A stretch of 35,456 nt of DNA from Chelonobacter sp006228105 (lineage in GTDB: Bacteria; Pseudomonadota; Gammaproteobacteria; Enterobacterales; Pasteurellaceae), in assembly GCF_006228105.1 (NCBI RefSeq), contig NZ_VDHH01000031.1. One strand, written 5' to 3'. This document shows positions 16,423-23,386 of this stretch, piece by piece. The position numbers and the translations under genes are program-made. Position 1 is the first letter of the stretch, and every line of letters begins with the position of its first letter. Below the pieces are notes generated by a model. It was not told where the DNA came from. It ran no database searches and saw only the letters and a program-made list of their open reading frames with translations.

Positions 16423-17550
16423 TTATGCTTTTTTCTTACTCATTGAATCTGCCCAGACAGCTAATAGCAAGATACCGCCTTTGACAATATATTGCCAAAA
16501 TGTCGGAACATCTAACATACTCATGCCGTTATCTAAGGAGGCAATAATCAACGCACCAATAATCACGCCCCAAACGCTACCGACGCCGCCAGCCAAGCTT
16601 GCACCACCGATAACACAGGCAGCAATCGCATCTAACTCTGCATTTTGCCCGGCCGACGGTGAACCTGCACCTAAACGGGCGCTCAAAATTAGCCCTGCAA
16701 TTGCAACCATAACCCCATTAATCGAAAAAATGGCTAACTTTATTTTTTCTACTTTAATACCGGATAATCTGGCCGCTTCAATATTGCCACCAATGGCATA
16801 AATATAGCGTCCAAATGCCGTTTTCTTAGAAATAAAATATCCAACAACTGCCAGCAGAGACAAAATCAATACAGGAACTGGGATACCTCGATAATCATTT
16901 AAAAGATAAATTGCGCCGAGCAATAGCATGGCTATGATAATATATTTCAAAAAGTCTTTTGAAATCTGTGGTACGGGTAATGCCAGTTTTTGTCTAGAGC
17001 GGCGTTGATAATTACCCCACGTTACAAACAATGTAATCGCAACGCTGCCGATAATAAAACCTAGTTCATTCGATAAATAACCTTGTCCGATTTGCGTCAT
17101 CGAAGCTGATGTCGGAGATACTGTCGTACCATTTGTCATACCAATCAAAATGCCCCGGAATGCCAATAATCCAGCTAAAGTCACGATAAACGAAGGGACT
17201 CTCTGGTATGCAACCCACCACCCATTCCAGATACCGAACATTAACCCCAACAGTAATGTTGCCATAATTGTTACCGGTAATGGCCAGCCCCACCACACAT
17301 TAGTAATGGCTGCGAAACCGCCTAATAATCCCATCAGAGAACCGACTGACAAGTCAATTTCCGCGGAAATAATCACAAATAACATTCCAATTGCCAAAAT
17401 ACCGGTAATGGACGTTTGTCTTAATAAATTTGAAATATTTCTCGCACTTAAATAGGCGCCGTCCGTCATCATTGAAAAAAATAGCATAATGACGACAATT
17501 GCGATTAACATTATATAAACTTGCAAATTGATCGATTTTAACTTTTTCAT
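16423..17550 (-). CDS. xylH: D-xylose ABC transporter permease XylH
   Basis: XylH is the membrane channel subunit of the XylFGH importer. The 375-residue product is strongly hydrophobic with about ten predicted membrane helices and the family signatures EIDLSVGSLMGLLGG near the N-terminus and ELDAIAACVIGGASLAGGVGS near the C-terminus. ATG at 17548-17550 is preferred: it gives MKKLKSINLQVYIML and has AAGGAAT upstream, whereas a longer reading would begin inside xylG. It starts four bases after the xylG stop. Confidence 0.96.
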   Translation of the reverse strand: MKKLKSINLQVYIMLIAIVVIMLFFSMMTDGAYLSARNISNLLRQTSITGILAIGMLFVIISAEIDLSVGSLMGLLGGFAAITNVWWGWPLPVTIMATLLLGLMFGIWNGWWVAYQRVPSFIVTLAGLLAFRGILIGMTNGTTVSPTSASMTQIGQGYLSNELGFIIGSVAITLFVTWGNYQRRSRQKLALPVPQISKDFLKYIIIAMLLLGAIYLLNDYRGIPVPVLILSLLAVVGYFISKKTAFGRYIYAIGGNIEAARLSGIKVEKIKLAIFSINGVMVAIAGLILSARLGAGSPSAGQNAELDAIAACVIGGASLAGGVGSVWGVIIGALIIASLDNGMSMLDVPTFWQYIVKGGILLLAVWADSMSKKKA

Positions 17551-17554
17551 ACCA

Positions 17555-19069
17555 TTATTCCTTAAGTGCAACTTCCATGACTTTTTCTTGGGTGAGGTTT
17601 TGATTAATTAGGTTTCCCTTTATTTTTCCTTGATGCATCACCAAAATCCGGTCACTAATACCGAGAACTTCGGGCAATTCGGAAGAAATCACAATGATAC
17701 CGACACCTTTCTTTGCCAATTCATTGATTAATTTATAAATTTCATATTTTGCACCGACATCAATCCCCCTAGTCGGTTCATCAAGGATAAGAATTTGGGG
17801 ATTTAGCAATAATGCTTTTGCCAAAATTGCTTTTTGTTGGTTGCCACCGCTTAAGCGACCGATTGCCAAATCTGGGGAAGAGGTTTTTACCTTTAACTCT
17901 TTAATCGAACGTTCAATAATCGTTTCTTCGAGAGGTTCATTAATCATAATTCGCTTAATCGAATAGTTTTTTAATGAAGAAAGTGTAATATTCTTATCTA
18001 CCCCCATTATCGGCACGATTCCGTGCCGTTTTCTATCCTCCGGCACCATAAAAATGCCATTGTTAATTGCGGAGGCACAGTCTTTATGTTGTACCTGTCG
18101 GTTATTTAAATAAAATATTCCATTAAACTTCCCGGCGTAAGCACCAAAAATACACTGAACCATTTCGGTTCGCCCTGAACCGACTAATCCCGCTATGCCT
18201 AAAATTTCACCTTTACACAAATGAAAACTGGCATTATCGACCCGCTTAATGTGTGTATTGACATAGTGCCAAGCAGTCAAATTCTCAACGCGTAATAATT
18301 CTCCACCAATCGAGTGTACTTCATGCGGATATAATGACGTGATCTCTCGTCCGACCATCATAGTGATAATATCGTCCTCACTCATCTCTTTAGCATCTCT
18401 CATGCCAATATGCTCACCATCACGAATAACACAAATTTGATCCGAAATAGCTTTCACTTCATTCAATTTATGTGAAATATAGATGCAGGCGATATTGTGC
18501 TCTTTTAGATCTTGGATAAGGGACAACAAAACATCAGTTTCTTTTTCCGTCAGTGAAGCGGTTGGTTCGTCTAAAATCAATAATCTGACATTTTTGTTTA
18601 ACGCTTTTGCGATCTCTACCAATTGCTGCTGTCCAAGCCCGAGTTCACCGACTATCGTGTCCGGATCGATATCAAGTTGCACCTGAGATAAGATTTTTTT
18701 CGCCCGGATATACATTTCATTTTCATTCGTCAACCCATATTGGGAAATTTCATTTCCAAGAAAAATATTATCCATTACCGACATATTTTTCACTAACGCC
18801 AATTCTTGATGGATAATCGAAATACCTTTACTTTCGGTATCTTTAATATTTTTTGATTTTAATAATTCATTTGCGAAGTAAATATCACCTTCATAATCTC
18901 CATAAGGATATATACCGCATAATACTTTCATTAAGGTTGATTTTCCTGAACCATTCTCCCCACATAATGAAAGTACTTTACCCGGTGAAATCGAAATAGA
19001 GACATTATTTAGTGCTTTTACATCACCAAATTTTTTTACAATCCCTTTCATCTCTAATAATGAATCCAT
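17555..19069 (-). CDS. xylG: D-xylose ABC transporter ATP-binding protein XylG
   Basis: XylG has two fused ABC domains that power xylose import at the inner face of the membrane. The 504-residue protein has a full Walker A (GENGSGKST, about 37-45) and Walker B (LLILDEPTASL) in the first half, and in the second half the family's degenerate Walker A (GLVGSGRTE), signature LSGGNQQK and Walker B LILDEPTRGID. ATG at 19067-19069 is chosen for its AGGTGG upstream. The gene is visibly AT-richer than the core genes to its left and has no USS. Confidence 0.96.
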   Translation of the reverse strand: MDSLLEMKGIVKKFGDVKALNNVSISISPGKVLSLCGENGSGKSTLMKVLCGIYPYGDYEGDIYFANELLKSKNIKDTESKGISIIHQELALVKNMSVMDNIFLGNEISQYGLTNENEMYIRAKKILSQVQLDIDPDTIVGELGLGQQQLVEIAKALNKNVRLLILDEPTASLTEKETDVLLSLIQDLKEHNIACIYISHKLNEVKAISDQICVIRDGEHIGMRDAKEMSEDDIITMMVGREITSLYPHEVHSIGGELLRVENLTAWHYVNTHIKRVDNASFHLCKGEILGIAGLVGSGRTEMVQCIFGAYAGKFNGIFYLNNRQVQHKDCASAINNGIFMVPEDRKRHGIVPIMGVDKNITLSSLKNYSIKRIMINEPLEETIIERSIKELKVKTSSPDLAIGRLSGGNQQKAILAKALLLNPQILILDEPTRGIDVGAKYEIYKLINELAKKGVGIIVISSELPEVLGISDRILVMHQGKIKGNLINQNLTQEKVMEVALKE

Positions 19070-19099
19070 AGCAACCACCTAAACTGATTATGTTGATTT

Positions 19100-19122
19100 T
19101 AAGGGAGGATATGCCTCCCTTA
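19100..19122 (-). other. 9-bp perfect hairpin in the xylF-xylG gap
   Basis: TAAGGGAGG (19100-19108) and CCTCCCTTA (19114-19122) are exact reverse complements around a 5-base loop, just after the xylF stop. There is no proper U-tract (AAATCAACAT follows on the minus strand), so it looks like an mRNA 3'-end stabiliser or partial attenuator that would let the binding protein be made in excess over the membrane complex. Confidence 0.6.
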
Positions 19123-19137
19123 TATTTAATAGAAATT

Positions 19138-20139
19138 TTATTTACTATAAATACTCTCTTTACTATGGAATCCGTCTTGAATAATCGTTTCTTCAATATT
19201 TTCTTTGACAACCGCAATCGGATCGAGAAGATAGGAAGGCACCTCTTTTACGCCATTATTCAAATTAGCATTGCTCTCTATTTTTTCATCTTTAGCCAAT
19301 CCGACAGCAATTTCCGCTGCTTTATCTGCCAATTTTGTAATCGGTTTATATACCGTCATGGTTTGCGTACCTTCTACAATCCGCTTAATGGCAGCCAAAT
19401 CCGCATCTTGTCCGGAAATCGCAACTTTGCCGGATAAACCTTGCGCACTCAAAGCCTGAATTGCGCCGCCTGCGGTTGCATCATTGGAAGCAACCACCGC
19501 ATCAATATTATTGTTATTCGCGGTTAAGGCATTTTCCATGATTTGTAACGCTTTTTCCGGCAACCACGAATCTACCCATTGATCACCAATGACTTTTATC
19601 GCACCTTTATCAATTAAAGGCTGTAAGATATTCATCTGACCTTGTCTGAATAATTTCGCATTATTATCAACCGGAGAGCCGCCCATCAAAAAATAATTTC
19701 CTTTCGGTTTAATACTGACAATTGTTTCCGCCTGTAACTCACCGACTTTTTCATTATCAAATGAGACATAAAAATCCAGATCCGCATTATTAATCAAGCG
19801 ATCATATGCCAAAACTTTAATACCTGATCTTTTCGCTTCAGCGATCACATTACTCAACACATCGCCATTGTGCGGGATAATCACCAGAACATCGACGTCA
19901 CGGTTAATCATATTTTCAATTTGAGAGATTTGCGCACTATCATCCCCATTGGCAGACTGTACAAACACTTTTGCACCTAAAGCTTCTGCTTTCTGAGTAA
20001 AAATACTACTATCTTTCTGCCACCGCTCTAAACGTAGATCATCTATCGACATTCCGATTGTTAAATCTTTTGCATTAACAGCACCACTCATTCCGCCAAC
20101 CACCAGTGCTGCTAATAATAAACTGCTTTTAAGTTTCAT
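19138..20139 (-). CDS. xylF: D-xylose-binding periplasmic protein XylF
   Basis: XylF is the high-affinity periplasmic receptor of the xylose ABC importer. The 333-residue precursor has a signal peptide (MKLKSSLLLAALVVGGMSGAV, cut near VNA-KD) and the type I sugar-binding fold, with DLTIGMSIDDLRLERWQKD, VIIPHNGDVL, KVLAYDRLINNADLDFYVSF and VVASNDATAGGAIQAL. ATG at 20137-20139 starts the signal peptide and has GAGGT upstream; a longer reading lacks both. It is divergent from xylA and first in xylFGH. Confidence 0.96.
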   Translation of the reverse strand: MKLKSSLLLAALVVGGMSGAVNAKDLTIGMSIDDLRLERWQKDSSIFTQKAEALGAKVFVQSANGDDSAQISQIENMINRDVDVLVIIPHNGDVLSNVIAEAKRSGIKVLAYDRLINNADLDFYVSFDNEKVGELQAETIVSIKPKGNYFLMGGSPVDNNAKLFRQGQMNILQPLIDKGAIKVIGDQWVDSWLPEKALQIMENALTANNNNIDAVVASNDATAGGAIQALSAQGLSGKVAISGQDADLAAIKRIVEGTQTMTVYKPITKLADKAAEIAVGLAKDEKIESNANLNNGVKEVPSYLLDPIAVVKENIEETIIQDGFHSKESIYSK

Positions 20140-20175
20140 ATAAAATACCTCACATGTAATTAATAAAAGGTTACT

Positions 20176-20190
20176 TTGTCTATATGACAA
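20176..20190. promoter_or_regulatory. Inverted repeat TTGTC-N5-GACAA upstream of xylF
   Basis: A perfect 5-base inverted repeat lies 37 bases upstream of the xylF start. Position suggests an operator or promoter-overlapping element; no binding protein can be named. A TTGTC-N7-GACAA version occurs in the sensor-kinase promoter region (26045-26061). Confidence 0.3.
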
Positions 20191-20261
20191 CCTCAATATT
20201 TTCTATTTCAAGCAAAAACACAATTAATGAATTTAATTTTCATATTACGATTTATGTTTTA

Positions 20262-20277
20262 TGTGATTCTAATCACA
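20262..20277. promoter_or_regulatory. CRP (cAMP receptor protein) site 1 in the xylF-xylA control region
   Basis: TGTGA-TTCTAA-TCACA matches both half-sites of the CRP consensus perfectly. It lies between divergent xylF and xylA, where cAMP-CRP control of xylose use is well known in E. coli and H. influenzae. Confidence 0.85.
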
Positions 20278-20295
20278 ACTCACTATTTACTTGTT

Positions 20296-20311
20296 TGTGA
20301 TATCTATCACA
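20296..20311. promoter_or_regulatory. CRP site 2 in the xylF-xylA control region
   Basis: TGTGA-TATCTA-TCACA is a second perfect consensus site, centred 34 bases from site 1. The pair may serve the two divergent promoters separately. Confidence 0.85.
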
Positions 20312-20349
20312 TAAAACAATATTATGAATAAAGAAACAAAATAACATAA

Positions 20350-20379
20350 TTGCCCCACTCTCCTGCTTACCTTTATCTT
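20350..20379 (+). promoter_or_regulatory. Candidate xylA promoter
   Basis: TTGCCC (20350-20355) and TATCTT (20374-20379) are 18 bases apart and lie 37 bases upstream of the xylA ATG. The weak -35 is what an activator-dependent promoter would have. XylR operator half-sites could not be assigned with confidence in this 276-base gap. Confidence 0.35.
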
Positions 20380-20415
20380 TATTCCGAAACAAACATATTC
20401 ACACAGGAGAAGAGC

Positions 20416-21735
20416 ATGACACATTATTTTGAAAAAATTGATCAGATTAAATATGAGGGTAAAAACAGTAAGAATCCCTTTGCTTACCGCTATTACGATG
20501 CCGATCGTATGGTGTTGGGCAAAACCATGGCTGAGCATCTGCGCTTGGCGGTCTGTTATTGGCACACGTTCTGTTGGAATGGAACGGATATGTTCGGTAG
20601 CGGTTCGTTAGATCGTCCTTGGCAACACGCACTGCCTCCATTAGAAGCGGCAAAACAAAAAGCCGATATCGCCTTTGAATTTATTAAAAAACTGAATGTA
20701 CCGTACTACTGCTTTCACGATATCGATGTTGCACCGGAAGGTAATTCGTTCAAAGAATATCTGCATAATTTCTCAACCATCGTCGATGTTTTGGCTGAGA
20801 AACAAGCGCACAGCGGGATTAAATTGCTGTGGGGAACAGCGAACTGTTTTACCAATCCACGCTATATGTCAGGTGCGGCGAGTAATCCAAACCCTGAAGT
20901 CTTTGCCTGCGCCGCAACCCAAGTGTTCCATGCGATGAATGCCACCCAAAAACTGCAAGGCGAGAACTATGTCTTATGGGGCGGGCGCGAAGGTTATGAA
21001 ACCCTGCTCAATACCGATTTAAAACGTGAGCGGGAACAGCTCGGGCGTTTTATGCAACTGGTGGTTGAGCACAAATACAAAATCGGCTTTAACGGTACAT
21101 TACTAATTGAGCCGAAACCGCAAGAACCGACCAAACATCAATATGATTACGATGTTGCCACCGTATATGGCTTCTTAAAACAATTCGGCTTAGAAAAAGA
21201 AATTAAAGTCAATATTGAAACCAATCACGCCACGTTAGCCGGGCACACCTTCCAACACGAAGTGGCAAGTGCGGTCGGATTAGGTATTCTCGGTTCGATT
21301 GATGCTAATCGCGGTGATCCGCAACTGGGTTGGGACACCGACCAATTCCCGAATAGCATTGAAGAAAATGCACTGGTGCTTTATGAAATTTTGAAAGCAG
21401 GCGGACTCACGACCGGCGGTTTCAACTTTGATGCCAAAATCAGAAGACAAAGCATTGATAAATATGATCTGTTCCATGCACATATCGGTGGAATCGATGT
21501 ACTTGCCCAATCGTTACTCATTGCCGCCAATATGATTGAAGATCAACAATTACAGAATATCATTGCCCAACGCTATGCCGGCTGGAATACAGAATTGGGG
21601 CAATCGATTTTGAACGGCAAAGCATCGCTGGCTGATCTGGCAAAATTGGTTGAAAGCAACGCACTTGCACCACAGCCGGTTTCCGGACAGCAAGAGCGGT
21701 TGGAAAATATTGTCAACGCATATATTTATAAATAA
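20416..21735 (+). CDS. xylA: D-xylose isomerase
   Basis: XylA interconverts D-xylose and D-xylulose with divalent metal in the cytoplasm. The 439-residue product is a class II xylose isomerase of normal length. The catalytic pair His101 and Asp104 is in YYCFHDIDVAPEG; VLWGGREGYETLLNTD and FDAKIRRQSIDKYDLFHAHIGG are further signatures. ATG at 20416 (MTHYFEKIDQIKYEG) has AGGAGA six bases upstream; a longer in-frame reading is non-coding leader. A terminator-like hairpin separates it from xylB. One USS is inside (21267-21275). Confidence 0.98.
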   Translation: MTHYFEKIDQIKYEGKNSKNPFAYRYYDADRMVLGKTMAEHLRLAVCYWHTFCWNGTDMFGSGSLDRPWQHALPPLEAAKQKADIAFEFIKKLNVPYYCFHDIDVAPEGNSFKEYLHNFSTIVDVLAEKQAHSGIKLLWGTANCFTNPRYMSGAASNPNPEVFACAATQVFHAMNATQKLQGENYVLWGGREGYETLLNTDLKREREQLGRFMQLVVEHKYKIGFNGTLLIEPKPQEPTKHQYDYDVATVYGFLKQFGLEKEIKVNIETNHATLAGHTFQHEVASAVGLGILGSIDANRGDPQLGWDTDQFPNSIEENALVLYEILKAGGLTTGGFNFDAKIRRQSIDKYDLFHAHIGGIDVLAQSLLIAANMIEDQQLQNIIAQRYAGWNTELGQSILNGKASLADLAKLVESNALAPQPVSGQQERLENIVNAYIYK

Positions 21736-21748
21736 TCGGTAACAATAT

Positions 21749-21779
21749 CAGGGGTAAGCAGCCTTACCCCTGGCTTTTT
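21749..21779 (+). terminator. Intrinsic terminator between xylA and xylB
   Basis: CAGGGGTAAG (21749-21758) and CTTACCCCTG (21763-21772) form a perfect 10-bp stem with a 4-base loop, followed by GCTTTTTA. xylB begins only 24 bases later, so most transcripts from the xylA promoter may stop before xylB. Confidence 0.8.
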
Positions 21780-21795
21780 ATTGACGGAGCAAATT

Positions 21796-23241
21796 ATGTA
21801 CCTCGGCATTGACTTAGGCACTTCGGGTGTCAAACTGGTGTTATTAGACGAGCGGCAAACCATTGTCGCCACTCATTCAACCGCACTTGCGCTCAGTCGT
21901 CCGCAGCCGCTGTGGTCGGAGCAACATCCACAGGACTGGTGGCAAGCGGTCAATACCGCTATTCAAGTCCTGAAAAACCAACATGATCTCAAACAGGTTA
22001 AAGCCATCGGGCTGACCGGGCAAATGCACGGTGCTGTGATGCTCGACAAGCAAAACCAACCGCTCTATCCCGCTATTTTATGGAATGACGGGCGCAGTGT
22101 TGCCGAGTGTCAGGAATTGGAACAGCAAGTTCCTGATTCACGCTTGATTACCGGCAATGTGATGATGCCCGGTTTTACTGCGCCTAAGTTAAAATGGTTC
22201 AAAAAACATCAGTCGCAACACTTCGAAAAAATTCATAAAGTGTTATTGCCGAAAGATTATTTGCGCTTGTTGATGACGGGGCGTTATGTCTCCGATATGT
22301 CCGATGCTGCCGGAACCCTGTGGCTGGATGTCGGCAAAAGGGTGTGGAGCAACGAATTATTAGCGGCTTGCGGCTTGTCGATAGAACAAATGCCGACATT
22401 GCTCGAAGGCAATCAAATTTCCGGCTACTTGTTGCCCGATATTGCCGAACAGTGGGGTATGAACCCGGTTCCGGTGGTTGCTGGCGGCGGCGATAATGCC
22501 GCCGGTGCGATTGGCGTTGGGTTATATAAAGCGGGGCAAGCCATGCTGTCGCTCGGCACTTCTGGGGTCTATTTTGTGGTCACGGATAAATTTGTCAGTA
22601 ATCCGGAAAGTGCGGTGCACAGCTTCTGCCACGCCCTGCCTGAACGTTGGCATTTGATGTCGGTGATTTTGAGTGCCGCGGCTTGCGTCGATTGGGCGAA
22701 CCAACTGCTTGGCATTCACGATATACCGCACTTTTTCGAACTGGCGGCCAGTGCCGAGGATTCTGATGTAATTTTCTTGCCGTATTTATCCGGGGAAAGA
22801 ACACCGCATAACGACCCTTACGCCAAAGGCACATTTTGGGGCATGGATCACAACAGTAGTCAAGCGACACTGGCAAAAGCGGTGTTGGAAGGTGTCAGTT
22901 TTGCATTGGCGCAAGGCATCGAGGTACTGCACGCAAGCGGCGTTGCGGCGGACAACATCACCCTAATCGGCGGCGGTGCCAAAAGCCATTACTGGCGGCA
23001 ACTGTTGGCGGATATCAGCGGAAAAACCTTGGAATACCGCCAAGGCGGCGATGTCGGCCCCGCACTGGGCGCGGCAAAGTTGGCGCAAATTGCGCTAAAT
23101 CCGGAGAAAGCGATAGCCGATTTTTGTCCGCCTTTAGTATTGGAACACATTTATCAACCGAATCCGGCAAGGCAGGCGTATTACCACAGCAAAAAGGTGC
23201 GTTTTAACCAGTTGTATCAGCGCTTGAAAGGTTTTATCTAA
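21796..23241 (+). CDS. xylB: Xylulokinase, xyl-operon copy
   Basis: XylB phosphorylates D-xylulose to D-xylulose 5-phosphate for the pentose phosphate pathway. The 481-residue FGGY-family kinase shows the phosphate-binding LGIDLGTSGVK (3-13), GLTGQMHG (72-79), the catalytic base Asp233 in GGGDNAAGAIG, LSLGTSGVYF, the LPYLSGERTPHND loop and the C-terminal TLIGGGAKSHYWRQLLADI. ATG at 21796 has ACGGAG upstream. A near-identical gene lies at 33994-35439, differing at 31 of 481 residues by direct comparison. Three USS occur at the same offsets in both copies. Confidence 0.97.
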   Translation: MYLGIDLGTSGVKLVLLDERQTIVATHSTALALSRPQPLWSEQHPQDWWQAVNTAIQVLKNQHDLKQVKAIGLTGQMHGAVMLDKQNQPLYPAILWNDGRSVAECQELEQQVPDSRLITGNVMMPGFTAPKLKWFKKHQSQHFEKIHKVLLPKDYLRLLMTGRYVSDMSDAAGTLWLDVGKRVWSNELLAACGLSIEQMPTLLEGNQISGYLLPDIAEQWGMNPVPVVAGGGDNAAGAIGVGLYKAGQAMLSLGTSGVYFVVTDKFVSNPESAVHSFCHALPERWHLMSVILSAAACVDWANQLLGIHDIPHFFELAASAEDSDVIFLPYLSGERTPHNDPYAKGTFWGMDHNSSQATLAKAVLEGVSFALAQGIEVLHASGVAADNITLIGGGAKSHYWRQLLADISGKTLEYRQGGDVGPALGAAKLAQIALNPEKAIADFCPPLVLEHIYQPNPARQAYYHSKKVRFNQLYQRLKGFI

Positions 23242-23386
23242 CTATTGAGCTATTAATTTATTCACGGCTCGGCGTGAGATATTGATTTTTAATCGATAAG
23301 CACATTATTCTCTTGCAATGGTGTGCTGATTCTTTGTGTTACCTTACATGAATTTTATCTTCCAAAAATCATAACCAATCTGAAGG

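Noticed and set aside
23242..23386. Terminator after the first xylB
   Set aside because: Only a 6-bp AGCACA/TGTGCT stem with a 17-base loop and no T-run is present; the convergent kinase gene follows. I see no convincing terminator in this 145-base gap.
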